Assembly: GCA_041739465.1 (NCBI GenBank)
Contig: JBGSNX010000041.1
Span: 3,018-67,017, forward strand
DNA: 64,000 nucleotides
Direction: 5' to 3'
DNA from: BOKV01 sp041739465
GTDB lineage: Bacteria > Pseudomonadota > Alphaproteobacteria > Rhizobiales > Rhizobiaceae
Position numbers and translations under genes: made by a program. Under the pieces are notes generated by a model. That model was given only the letters and a program-made list of their open reading frames with translations. It made no database searches and was not told the origin of the DNA. This document shows positions 8,313 to 17,024 of this stretch, piece after piece (positions within the stretch are counted from its first letter, which is position 1; every line of letters begins with the position of its first letter).

Positions 8313-9002
8313 ATGCAGGCCATGCGTACGGAACCGGATTTCGAAGCCTATCTGCGGCAGTTCGAGGCAAACTACGAGAAACTCAATTATTCGGGAAACC
8401 TTTCGTCCCGCGTTCTCGCCCATTCGCATGTCGTTCTGGAAAACGCTTTTGGTCCGCAGGACCATTTCGGCAAAGTGCTGGAAGTTGGCGCAGGCTCTGG
8501 CCAGCATCCGCTCACCGTCAAGCACGGGTTTGACGAATACTGGATCACCGATGGCAATGACCGCATGCTCGATCAGGCGCGGGCCCGCCTCGGCAAGGAC
8601 CAGCGTTACAAATACCAGGTGGAAGACGCCCGCCATCTCAGCTTTGCAGATGCCAGCTTTGACAGGGTGATTGCAACGCATGTACTCGAGCACATCGTCA
8701 ATCCGCACGACGTGCTGCGCGAATGGACGCGACTCGTAAAGCCGGGTGGCACGCTTTCGCTGGTACTGCCCTGCGATCCGGGCCTTGCCTGGCGGCTTGG
8801 GCGCACGCTCGGGGTTCGCAAGCGGGCGCAGGATGCCGGTCTTGAATATGACTACTGGATGGCCCGCGAGCACGTGAATTCGATCTTCAACCTCGTGACC
8901 TTCATCAATTTCTACTACAAGGACATCAAGGCCAGCTGGTGGCCGATGCGCCTGCCGCTGCCAGACATCAACCTCATCTACGCCGCCAACATCAAGGTTT
9001 GA
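8313..9002 (+). CDS. Class I SAM-dependent methyltransferase
   Basis: The 229-residue protein has a methyltransf_11-type fold: motif I VLEVGAGSGQHP, the acidic ITDGNDRMLDQA strand, VEDARHLSFAD, and ATHVLEHIVNP, then LVKPGGTLSLVLP. The C-terminal third (EYDYWMAREHVNS) resembles methyltransferases of polysaccharide clusters. The start ATG has AAGGAG upstream. It sits between the GT2 gene and an EmrE-like gene, so a role in methylating a lipid-linked sugar is plausible; the substrate is not shown by the sequence. Confidence 0.85.
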   Translation: MQAMRTEPDFEAYLRQFEANYEKLNYSGNLSSRVLAHSHVVLENAFGPQDHFGKVLEVGAGSGQHPLTVKHGFDEYWITDGNDRMLDQARARLGKDQRYKYQVEDARHLSFADASFDRVIATHVLEHIVNPHDVLREWTRLVKPGGTLSLVLPCDPGLAWRLGRTLGVRKRAQDAGLEYDYWMAREHVNSIFNLVTFINFYYKDIKASWWPMRLPLPDINLIYAANIKV

Positions 9003-9007
9003 GCGGC

Positions 9008-9358
9008 GTGCAGAACTACGCCATCATAATTGCCTGTGTCATCGTTGTCGCGATCGGGCAGTTGATGTTCAAGACCGTGGGAACGCGTCTGGGTTCGCGC
9101 GGTTTTGAGGCACTGCTCACCGACCATTCAACCGCATTGCTGTTTGCATTGGCGCTCGCCGCCTACGGCGCATCAACGCTGGGCTGGGTTCTGGCGCTGC
9201 GGGCAGTGCCGCTTTCAACCGCCTATCTCTTCATGTCGGCGAGCTTCATCCTCGTGCCGCTGATGGCGTTTTTTGTGCTCGGCGAACCGGTATCCTCGCG
9301 CGTCATCATCGGCGGCGCGCTGATCATCAGCGGGATTTTGGTGGCGGCTACGGCTTAG
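9008..9358 (+). CDS. Small EmrE/ArnE-like four-helix membrane protein
   Basis: The 116-residue protein has four transmembrane helices with YAIIIACVIVVAIGQLMFK, GWVLALRAVPLSTAYLFMS and FFVLGEPVSSRVIIGGALI, the half-EamA pattern of small multidrug transporters and of the ArnE/ArnF undecaprenyl-phosphate-aminoarabinose flippase subunits. A GTG at 9008 lies five bases after the methyltransferase stop with an AAGG sequence upstream; TTG at 8999 is an alternative. Position after a GT2 and a methyltransferase gene favours a lipid-linked sugar flippase over drug efflux, but this is inference. It converges with the dehydrogenase gene, seven bases away. Confidence 0.75.
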   Translation: MQNYAIIIACVIVVAIGQLMFKTVGTRLGSRGFEALLTDHSTALLFALALAAYGASTLGWVLALRAVPLSTAYLFMSASFILVPLMAFFVLGEPVSSRVIIGGALIISGILVAATA

Positions 9359-9365
9359 GTAGCCA

Positions 9366-10823
9366 CTACAGCCCCAGTCCGCCGATGCACACATACTTGG
9401 CGTCGAGGTAATCCTCGATGCCCTGGTGGCCGCCTTCCTTGCCAAGGCCCGATTCCTTGAGGCCGCCGAATGGTGCCTCAACCGTGGTGATCAGGCCTTC
9501 ATTGACGCCGATCAGCCCGTATTTGAGGCCTTCCATCACGCGGTAGGCACGGCCAAGGTCCTGTGTGTAGAAATAGGATGCAAGACCGTAGACTGTGTCA
9601 TTGGCAAGCGCGACGCCCTCTTCATCGGTGACGAATTTGTAGACCGGTGCGACAGGCCCGAAGATTTCTTCCTGGGTAAAGCGCATGTCCGGGCTGGCAT
9701 TGGCAATGACGGTGGGCTCGAAGAACGAACCGCCAAGCGCGTGGCGCTTGCCGCCTGTCACAACCTTGCCGCCCTTCGCCACCGCATCGGCCACAAATTG
9801 TTCAACGGACTGCACGGCGCGGTCGTCAATCAGCGGACCCTGCTGCACGCCATCTTCAAGGCCATTGCCGACCTTCAGCTTGGCGGTCTCTTCCGCCAGG
9901 CGGGCGACGAACCGGTCATAAATGCCGGCCTGCACGATGAAGCGGTTGGTGCAAACGCAGGTCTGGCCGGAATTGCGGTATTTCGCGACCATTGCGCCGG
10001 CTACCGCGCGTTCAAGATCGGCATCGTCGAACACCAGGAAAGGGGCATTGCCGCCCAGTTCCATGGACACCTTCTTGACGGTGCCTGCCGCCTCGCGAAT
10101 GAGCTGCTTGCCAACTTCGGTGGAGCCGGTGAACGTGATCTTGCGAACCAGCGGATTTGAGGTGATTTCAGCACCGATCTCGGCAGCCGAACCGGTAACA
10201 ATGTTGACGACGCCCGCTGGAATGCCGGCAATTTCGCAAAGAACGCCCCATGCCAGACCCGAATAGGGTGTCTGCGAGGCCGGCTTCATCACGATGGTGC
10301 AGCCGGCAGCCAAGGCCGGGCCGATCTTGCGCGCTGCCATTGAGGATGGAAAATTCCACGGCGTGATCGCCGCAACAACGCCCACCGGCTCCTTGGTGAC
10401 AAGGATGCGCCGGTCCGCCCAGGGCGATGGCACGATTTGGCCGTAGGTGCGGCGAGCTTCTTCGGCAAACCACAGGACATAGGCGGCGGACATGCCAACT
10501 TCGCCGCGCGCCTCAGCCAGCGACTTGCCCTGTTCGCTGGAAAGCAGCACTGCAAGGGCTTCCTGATTGTCGATGATCGCATCGTGCAGGCGGCGCAGCA
10601 TCTTTGAGCGGTCCAGCGCGCTGGTCTTGCGGAATGTTTCAAAAGCCGCCTGTGCTGCCTCGATGGCGCGTGCGGTTTCGGCCTTGCCTGATTTTGGCAC
10701 CGTTCCCATCACCTGTCCGGTCGCCGGGTTTGCCACGTCAATGGTGGAGCCTGAATCGGCCTTGACCCATTTGCCGGCAATGAGGTTGAGATCGCGGCGA
10801 AAGGCGTCGGAATTGGCAAGCAT
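9366..10823 (-). CDS. gabD: NAD(P)-dependent succinate-semialdehyde dehydrogenase
   Basis: The 485-residue enzyme has all aldehyde dehydrogenase marks: TPWNFPSSMAARKIGPALAA, KPASQTPYSGL, FTGSTEVGKQL, the catalytic glutamate in MELGGNAPF and the nucleophilic cysteine in NSGQTCVCTNRF, then EEIFGPVAPVYKF. The pattern matches GabD-type succinate-semialdehyde dehydrogenases, which convert the GABA breakdown product to succinate; glutarate semialdehyde is a possible substrate too. The ATG at 10823 follows an AGGAG site; the longer frame to 10895 is not supported. No GABA transaminase gene is nearby. Confidence 0.92.
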   Translation of the reverse strand: MLANSDAFRRDLNLIAGKWVKADSGSTIDVANPATGQVMGTVPKSGKAETARAIEAAQAAFETFRKTSALDRSKMLRRLHDAIIDNQEALAVLLSSEQGKSLAEARGEVGMSAAYVLWFAEEARRTYGQIVPSPWADRRILVTKEPVGVVAAITPWNFPSSMAARKIGPALAAGCTIVMKPASQTPYSGLAWGVLCEIAGIPAGVVNIVTGSAAEIGAEITSNPLVRKITFTGSTEVGKQLIREAAGTVKKVSMELGGNAPFLVFDDADLERAVAGAMVAKYRNSGQTCVCTNRFIVQAGIYDRFVARLAEETAKLKVGNGLEDGVQQGPLIDDRAVQSVEQFVADAVAKGGKVVTGGKRHALGGSFFEPTVIANASPDMRFTQEEIFGPVAPVYKFVTDEEGVALANDTVYGLASYFYTQDLGRAYRVMEGLKYGLIGVNEGLITTVEAPFGGLKESGLGKEGGHQGIEDYLDAKYVCIGGLGL

Positions 10824-10904
10824 GGGTTTCTCCTGATTTATTTCTGGCCGGCGGTTTTCTGGCGGCTTTTTCCACCTTACACCGCCTGAAAGCAAGGCTT
10901 GGGA

Positions 10905-12437
10905 TCAAACTTCGCCAGCTTCCAGCCTATGAAAAACAAGTCTTGCCTGCTCCAGGATGGCTGTTCGGTCGGTTTCGCTCATTTTGCGCCAAGTTGCATA
11001 GGGCATTGCAAGGCGGCGATTTGCAGCCAGCGTTGTGCGATTCCGCTCAAGGAAGTCCCAGTAAAGCGCGTTGAAAGGACAGGCTCGCTTGCCAGTCCGC
11101 TGTTTGGGGTCGTAAGCGCAATTGCTGCAATAGTCGGACATCTTGTTGATGTATGCCCCCGATGCGGCATAGGGCTTGGAGCCAAGAATGCCGCCATCGG
11201 CGAACTGGCTCATGCCCATCGTGTTGGGCATTTCGACCCATTCGAACGCATCGGCATAAACTGCCAGATACCATTCGTGCAGGGCGTGCGGGTCAATGCC
11301 TGCAAGCAGGGCGAAATTGCCCGTTACCATCAGCCGTTGAATGTGGTGGGCATAGGCAGTGCGCTGGGTCTGGCGCACCACACTTGCCACGCAGTTCATC
11401 CTCGTTTCGCCATCCCAGTAGAGGCCGGGGAGCGGGCGTTTGGCGCCCAAGACGTTCATCTGCGCGTATTTCGGCATTTTCAGCCAGTAAACGCCGCGCA
11501 CATATTCGCGCCAGCCGATGATCTGGCGAATGAAACCTTCAACCGCGTTGAGCGGGGCCTTGCCTGCCGTATAGGCCGCCTCAGCCGCGCGGCAGAGCAT
11601 AAGCGGATCGAGCAGTCCGGCATTGATCGCAGGGGAAAGCACCGAGTGGTAAAGGTAATCCTCCCCGGACAGCATGGCGTCCTGGTAGTCACCAAAGCCG
11701 GAAAGCCGTTTTTCGATGAAATCGGCCGCAGCCTCGCGCGCTGACTGCGCAGTCACCGGGAATGTGAATGGATCAATGTCTCCAAACCGGCCCGGAAACC
11801 GGGCTTCGACCATGGCCATGACCTCAGTGGTGATCTCATCGGGCGCAAATTGTGGAATTTTCGGCATGAACAAGTCTTGCGAGGCCGGCTTGCGGTTGTC
11901 GTGGTCGAAGTTCCATTGTCCGCCAACCGGTTTGTCGCCTTCCATCAGCAAGCCGGATTTGCGGCGCATCTCGCGGTAGAAAAAGTCCATTCGCAATTCC
12001 TTGCGGCCGTGCGCCCAATCTGCAAATTCGGTGCGCGAGCACAAGAAGCGGGTGTCAGGAAGGATATCAACCGGCACGCCAAACGCATTTGCCCAGCCTA
12101 GCGCCATCTGCTCGACCCGCCATTCGCCGGGTTCCGTCAGGACAATCCTTTCTGGCTTCAGCTCTTGGACCGCACGGGCGATTTCTGCGTCGAAAGAGCC
12201 AAGGTTCTGCGGATCGTCCAATTTGACATACCGCACACGCCAGCCGTTTTCCTCCAGTTCAGCCGCAAAATGGCGCATGGCTGAAAACAGGAACACCAGT
12301 TTCTTGCGGTGGTGCCAAACGGCATCGGCCTCGGCTGCGACCTCCATCATCACAATTGTAGACTGCGATTTTGAACCACCCGCCAAAGACACTAGCCCAT
12401 GCGAAAGCTGGTCGGCGAATATGGGGAGAAGTTGCAT
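10905..12437 (-). CDS. phrB: Iron-sulfur bacterial cryptochrome/photolyase (PhrB-type, (6-4) lesion class)
   Basis: The 510-residue protein belongs to the FeS-BCP/DUF523-like photolyase branch. It has an N-terminal Rossmann antenna domain and a helical FAD domain (GFIRQIIGWREYVRG, DAFEWVEMPNTMGMSQFADG). Four cysteines at about 349, 437, 440 and 453 (MNCVAS, DYCSNC, RACPF) match, shifted by one, the 4Fe-4S ligands known for Agrobacterium PhrB (350, 438, 441, 454), and AYAHHIQRLM supplies the active-site histidine pair. PhrB repairs (6-4) photoproducts in DNA with light. It is divergent from mutL, 121 bases away, so two DNA repair genes share one intergenic region. Confidence 0.92.
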   Translation of the reverse strand: MQLLPIFADQLSHGLVSLAGGSKSQSTIVMMEVAAEADAVWHHRKKLVFLFSAMRHFAAELEENGWRVRYVKLDDPQNLGSFDAEIARAVQELKPERIVLTEPGEWRVEQMALGWANAFGVPVDILPDTRFLCSRTEFADWAHGRKELRMDFFYREMRRKSGLLMEGDKPVGGQWNFDHDNRKPASQDLFMPKIPQFAPDEITTEVMAMVEARFPGRFGDIDPFTFPVTAQSAREAAADFIEKRLSGFGDYQDAMLSGEDYLYHSVLSPAINAGLLDPLMLCRAAEAAYTAGKAPLNAVEGFIRQIIGWREYVRGVYWLKMPKYAQMNVLGAKRPLPGLYWDGETRMNCVASVVRQTQRTAYAHHIQRLMVTGNFALLAGIDPHALHEWYLAVYADAFEWVEMPNTMGMSQFADGGILGSKPYAASGAYINKMSDYCSNCAYDPKQRTGKRACPFNALYWDFLERNRTTLAANRRLAMPYATWRKMSETDRTAILEQARLVFHRLEAGEV

Positions 12438-12558
12438 TGTTGATGCCTTTCAGGGGCCATAAGTGGGCCGTTCAAGCAGACAATCAACAGGCTTGCCGGT
12501 CCGGCAATTTGATTCCAGCGGGGCAATGGCTGAAAGTGCCGGCAATGGAGAATCAACC

Positions 12559-14346
12559 GTGCCTGTGATCCGCCTACCAGAACATGTGGTCAACCGCATT
12601 GCCGCCGGCGAGGTCATTGAGCGGCCAGCCAGCGTCGTCAAGGAACTGGTCGAGAATGCAATTGATGCCGGTGCCACCCGCATAGACATTGTCACGGCCA
12701 ATGGTGGCAAGACCCTCATCCGGATCACCGACAATGGCGGCGGCATGGACCGGGAAGATCTGGCGCTTGCGGTGGAAAGGCATTGCACGTCGAAGCTTGC
12801 GAGCGATCTTCTCGACATCCGCACCCTCGGATTTCGCGGCGAAGCCCTGCCCTCGATCGGCGCCGTTTCAAAGCTGACCTTGACCAGTCGCGACCGCGCC
12901 GATCCACAAGCAGGGGCATGGTCCATCACAGTGTCCGGCGGGCGTATTGAAGGCCCAAGGCCTGCCGCCTTGAGCCAAGGCAGCATCGTTGAAGTCGAAG
13001 ACCTGTTTTTTGCTACGCCTGCACGCCTCAAGTTCCTGAAGACCGACAGGGCTGAGACAGCCGCGATCACGGAAGTTGTGCGCCGGATGGCGATTGCTTT
13101 TCCGCATGTGCGTTTTTCGTTGGCGGGCAGCGACCGTCTGCCGCTTGAAATGATGCCGACCGATTTGTCAGGACGCCTCGGGCAGGTTCTGGGAGACGAA
13201 TTTATCAAGAGCGCGTTGCAGATCGACGCTGCGCGCGAAGGCGTGCGGTTGACAGGACTGGCAAGCCTCCCGGCGTTCAACCGCGCCAACGGCCTGCAGC
13301 AGTATTTTTACGTGAATGGCAGGCCGGTGCGCGACAAGCTTTTGGGTGGGGCCTTGCGCGCTGCCTACACGGATTTTCTGGCGCGCGACCGGCATCCAGT
13401 AGCTGCACTTTTCATCGACATCGAGCCGCATGAAGTGGACGTCAACGTGCATCCTGCAAAGGCCGATGTGCGGTTTCGCGACCCAGGCCTGATACGTTCA
13501 CTGCTTATCGGAAGTTTGCGCCAAGCCATCGGGCAGGCCAGCAGCTCAGGTTCGGCTGAACGCGGTTCTGCCCTGACAGCGGCGTTCCGCCCGGGCTTTG
13601 CGATGCGCGGTACGCCAGCACGTGCCGCGGATTGGCGTCAGTCGCCCTATGCGTCTGCACAATCGGGTCAGGCCCCAACAAATGGATTTGCCGAAGGCCA
13701 GGCTGGATTTGAGGCATTTGCCCCATCCGGCAATGTTTCGGCCGGCTTCACAGAGCAGCAACCAGCTAGGGAATTTCCGCTGGGGGCAGCACGGGCGCAG
13801 TTGCACCGCAATTACATCGTTGCCCAGACCGATGCGGGTCTGGTGATCGTGGACCAGCATGCTGCGCATGAAAGGCTTGTCTATGAAGCGCTGAAGGCCG
13901 GCATGGCCAATGGATTGCCCTCGCAAATGCTGCTAATTCCCGAAATTGTCGAGCTTCCGCAAGAGGAAGCTGAGCGGCTGCTTGAACATGCAAGCGAATT
14001 TGCAAGGCTTGGCCTCGTGTTCGAAAGCTTTGGCCCCGATGCCCTGGCAGTGCGGGAGACCCCGGCAATGCTGGGCGAAATTGACGCTACCAGCCTGTTG
14101 CGGGATTTGGCAGATGAAACTGCCGAATGGCAGGGCTCAGGCGGACTGGAGGCCCGGCTCAATGGTGTCGCCTCGCGCATGGCATGCCATGGTTCGGTTC
14201 GCTCCGGACGCTTGCTAAAACCGGACGAAATGAATGCACTCCTGCGGCAAATGGAGAACACGCCCAATTCCGGGGTATGCAATCATGGCAGGCCAACATT
14301 CATTGAACTGAAACTTGGGGACATTGAAAGATTGTTCGGGCGATAG
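12559..14346 (+). CDS. mutL: DNA mismatch repair protein MutL
   Basis: The 595-residue protein couples MutS mismatch recognition to strand removal. The GHKL ATPase domain shows VVNRIAAGEVIERPASVVKE, DNGGGM, the ATP-lid RHCTSKL and TLGFRGEAL; a proline/serine/alanine-rich linker spans about residues 345-415; the C-terminal dimerisation domain contains DQHAAHERLVYE, the metal-dependent endonuclease motif, and CNHGRPT near the end, so this is a nicking MutL. The GTG at 12559 begins VPVIRLPEHVV and has TGGAG upstream; an in-frame ATG at 12526 would add eleven residues. DUF2093 follows. Confidence 0.97.
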   Translation: MPVIRLPEHVVNRIAAGEVIERPASVVKELVENAIDAGATRIDIVTANGGKTLIRITDNGGGMDREDLALAVERHCTSKLASDLLDIRTLGFRGEALPSIGAVSKLTLTSRDRADPQAGAWSITVSGGRIEGPRPAALSQGSIVEVEDLFFATPARLKFLKTDRAETAAITEVVRRMAIAFPHVRFSLAGSDRLPLEMMPTDLSGRLGQVLGDEFIKSALQIDAAREGVRLTGLASLPAFNRANGLQQYFYVNGRPVRDKLLGGALRAAYTDFLARDRHPVAALFIDIEPHEVDVNVHPAKADVRFRDPGLIRSLLIGSLRQAIGQASSSGSAERGSALTAAFRPGFAMRGTPARAADWRQSPYASAQSGQAPTNGFAEGQAGFEAFAPSGNVSAGFTEQQPAREFPLGAARAQLHRNYIVAQTDAGLVIVDQHAAHERLVYEALKAGMANGLPSQMLLIPEIVELPQEEAERLLEHASEFARLGLVFESFGPDALAVRETPAMLGEIDATSLLRDLADETAEWQGSGGLEARLNGVASRMACHGSVRSGRLLKPDEMNALLRQMENTPNSGVCNHGRPTFIELKLGDIERLFGR

Positions 14347-14411
14347 CCACAAGTTGACCCATGCCGGGCGAAGCTGTACAGCGGCGAGCCGAAAACAGGA
14401 AATCCGGTCAC

Positions 14412-14642
14412 ATGAACCGCCATGAAAGCGCCGGATCCGGCGAAGCCAAAGTTCGCTACCTCGATGCTGATTTCCAGGTGATATCGCCCGGATCTTTCGT
14501 GCGCTGCGCAGTCACGGGAACAGCCATTGCGCTGGACGAGTTGAAATATTGGAGCGTTGCGCGGCAGGAAGCCTACCTTGATGCCGCCATCTCGCTGGAG
14601 CGCGAGCTTGATTTATCCGGCCACGCGCGCCGCAAGGGCTGA
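14412..14642 (+). CDS. DUF2093 domain-containing protein
   Basis: The 76-residue cytosolic protein is almost all DUF2093: KVRYLDADFQVISPGSFVRC, VTGTAIALDELKYWSV and RQEAYLD. The function is unknown; the domain is confined to alphaproteobacteria and typically sits next to mutL or lpxK. It has a single cysteine. The ATG at 14412 has AGGA upstream and matches the usual length; an ATG at 14361 would add 17 residues with no family match. Its last 30 bases overlap the 3' end of lpxK on the other strand. Confidence 0.85.
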   Translation: MNRHESAGSGEAKVRYLDADFQVISPGSFVRCAVTGTAIALDELKYWSVARQEAYLDAAISLERELDLSGHARRKG

Positions 14643-15671
14643 ACCGGTCAGGAACCTTTGTTGAGCCCGTGCAAGCGTGTGCTCAATGATCATGTTTGCC
14701 GCCCGGGTATCATCAAATTCCAAAGCGATCTCAAGCACTTTGGTTTCGACTGCAAGAACTGCCAGCTCATCTCTCGTTCCTGCAAGGCGCGCCATGTCCT
14801 TTGCAGTCGTGACCAGTTCTGCTTCCTGATCTTTCGCCAACGTCAGCAATTCGCTGGCTTCGTCACGGGTGAACACGTGATGGTCCGAGAAGGATCGGCG
14901 TGAGACAATCTGTGCGCCTGTTGATTCAAGGCTGTCGTAGAATTTGGACGGATCGGCGATGCCTGCGAAAGCCAGGAACTTGCGGCCTTTCCAGCTTGCG
15001 GCCTTGCTGACCCTGACGCGTGCCAGATAGCATGGCTTTCCCCGGCGGGCGGTTTCACGGATGACCCTGTCGGCTCCGGGTGCCTCGCCAATCACCAGAA
15101 CCGCGCTTGCCAGTGCCAGTTGATCTGACAAGGGCGCGCGCATGGGTCCTGAGGGAATTGTCCAGCCATTGCCGATGCCGCGCTTGGCATCCACGACGAC
15201 GATGGAAAAATCCTTTGCAAGCGACGGGTTTTGAAATCCGTCATCCATGATGATGAAATTGCATCCCAGTTCCACCAGCAATCTTGCGCCGGCAGGCCGT
15301 TTTGCGCAGATGACCGTGGTTGCCGCCTTGGCCAGCAAGAGTGGCTCATCGCCCGTGTCGGCAGCCCGGTGTTTCTCCAGATCAACCAGCGCCGGGCCGA
15401 CAATTCGCCCACCGTGGCCGCGCGAAAGAAAACCCGGTTTCAAACCGCGCTTTTTGGCAGCCGCCGCAAGGGCGATCGCGGTCGGTGTTTTTCCAGCGCC
15501 CCCTGCAATGAAATTGCCAACACAAAGAACAGGCACGGGAACCGACGCCGTAGGTGCAAGCTCCATGCGTTTTGTGCTTGCCCAACCCCATACGAGGGAA
15601 AGCGGCGAAAACAGCAGCGCCAATGGACCGGTTTTCTTCCACCAGAATGGAGGTGCTTCCTCAAGTGCCAT
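14613..15671 (-). CDS. lpxK: Tetraacyldisaccharide 4'-kinase
   Basis: The 352-residue inner-membrane-associated kinase phosphorylates the 4' position of the lipid A disaccharide. It shows the N-terminal amphipathic stretch PLALLFSPLSLVWG, the P-loop VGNFIAGGAGKTPTAIAL, GFLSRGHGG, the DDGFQN motif, and TTAKDMARL. The ATG at 15671 is two bases after the waaA stop, so both are likely translated from one message. It ends inside the convergent DUF2093 gene. Confidence 0.96.
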   Translation of the reverse strand: MALEEAPPFWWKKTGPLALLFSPLSLVWGWASTKRMELAPTASVPVPVLCVGNFIAGGAGKTPTAIALAAAAKKRGLKPGFLSRGHGGRIVGPALVDLEKHRAADTGDEPLLLAKAATTVICAKRPAGARLLVELGCNFIIMDDGFQNPSLAKDFSIVVVDAKRGIGNGWTIPSGPMRAPLSDQLALASAVLVIGEAPGADRVIRETARRGKPCYLARVRVSKAASWKGRKFLAFAGIADPSKFYDSLESTGAQIVSRRSFSDHHVFTRDEASELLTLAKDQEAELVTTAKDMARLAGTRDELAVLAVETKVLEIALEFDDTRAANMIIEHTLARAQQRFLTGSALAARVAG

Positions 15672-15673
15672 GG

Positions 15674-16981
15674 TCAAAGCCCCTCCAGGTCACGCTTTAC
15701 AGTCAGGGGGAAAACGTACGAATCGAGTATGGCAACCGTGCGGTCCAGCGCGCCGCTCATGTCTTTGAGTACCTCGGCAGCGGCGGCGATCATCTTTTCG
15801 CGTTCTTCGCCATTTCGAAGCAAATATTCCACATTGGCAGCCAACATTTCCTCGTCGCGTACCAGCCGGGCCCCACCTGCTGCCAGCAGGTTTCCGTAAG
15901 AATCGCGAAAGTTCTGCACCGCTTTCCCAGAGAGAATGGCCGTACCGGTCATCGCCGGTTCCAGCGGATTTTGACCGCCGGTTGCAACCATGCTCCTGCC
16001 CATGAAGGCAATTTTCCCAAGCCGCAAAAACAGCCCCATTTCGCCAATGGTATCGCCCAGGAACAATTGCGTTTCGGGCATGATGCGTTGCTTGAGGCTG
16101 CGGCGCGTGACGACGAGGCCCTTTCTTCGGGCAAGGCCTTCCACTTCCGCGCCGCGATCGGGGTGGCGCGGAACCAGAATGGTCAGCAGATCAGGTATCT
16201 TGCTGGCCAGTCGGTTGTGGACGCCAAGCACGATCTCTTCCTCGCCCGGATGGGTGCTGGCAGCAATCCAGACGGGGCGGTCGCCGATCTGTTTGCGGAG
16301 GATTTGCAGCTCGGTCGGGTCAACCGGCAGTGCTGGCGTGTCGACCTTGAGATTTCCCGAAATGCTCACCGGCCTTGCGCCAAGTTGGCGGAACCGCTCT
16401 GCATCCACAGCCGATTGAGCGATCACATGCGACACGTTTTCAAAGAGCGCTTCTGCCAAAGCAGGCGCTTTTGACCAGCGCAGATAAGAGCGGTCTGACA
16501 TGCGGGCGTTGACAAGAACCTGTGGAATGCGGCGGGCACCCATTTCCAGAATGGTGGTTGGCCAAATCTCGGATTCGGTGAAAACAGCCAGATCGGGTTG
16601 CCAATGATCGAGAAAGCGATTGACCGCCTTGCCAAGATCGAGCGGCACATACTGGTGAAAGGTGGACTTGGGCAACCGGTCACGCACCAGTTCGGCTGAC
16701 GTGACGGTGCCGGTTGTCATGATCGTGCGAATGCCCTGCGCGGCAATGCGTTCGATCAGCGGCATGACCGCCATTGATTCACCCACACTGGCCGCATGAA
16801 ACCAGACAAGCGGTCCGGCTGGACGGTCTGCGCTGGCATAACCGTAGCGCTCATAACGGCGGCCCCGGTCTTCCTTGCCGCGCCGGGCGCGAAGGCGCAG
16901 AAAAGCCCCCATGAACGGGTAGAGGGCTGAACCCAGCATCCGGTAGGTTTTGAGGGTCAAACGCGCCCAGCGTTCGCTCAT
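15674..16981 (-). CDS. waaA: 3-deoxy-D-manno-octulosonic acid transferase
   Basis: The 435-residue GT30 enzyme adds Kdo to the lipid A precursor at the cytoplasmic face. An N-terminal hydrophobic segment (LGSALYPFMGAFLRL) precedes WFHAASVGESMAVMPLIERI with the catalytic glutamate, then TESEIWPT, ASTHPGEEEIVLGVH, LVPRHPDRG and GGQNPLEPAMTGTAIL, all hallmarks of WaaA. The length is typical. It lies between the DUF374 acyltransferase and lpxK on the same strand. Confidence 0.96.
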   Translation of the reverse strand: MSERWARLTLKTYRMLGSALYPFMGAFLRLRARRGKEDRGRRYERYGYASADRPAGPLVWFHAASVGESMAVMPLIERIAAQGIRTIMTTGTVTSAELVRDRLPKSTFHQYVPLDLGKAVNRFLDHWQPDLAVFTESEIWPTTILEMGARRIPQVLVNARMSDRSYLRWSKAPALAEALFENVSHVIAQSAVDAERFRQLGARPVSISGNLKVDTPALPVDPTELQILRKQIGDRPVWIAASTHPGEEEIVLGVHNRLASKIPDLLTILVPRHPDRGAEVEGLARRKGLVVTRRSLKQRIMPETQLFLGDTIGEMGLFLRLGKIAFMGRSMVATGGQNPLEPAMTGTAILSGKAVQNFRDSYGNLLAAGGARLVRDEEMLAANVEYLLRNGEEREKMIAAAAEVLKDMSGALDRTVAILDSYVFPLTVKRDLEGL

Positions 16982-17024
16982 GGTTTCATTCCGACATTGG
17001 GGGAAGCCAGCAAGGGGACTGAGA

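Noticed and set aside
15554..16474. Open frame of 306 codons antisense to waaA
   Set aside because: No family match and overlaps two well-supported lipid A genes.
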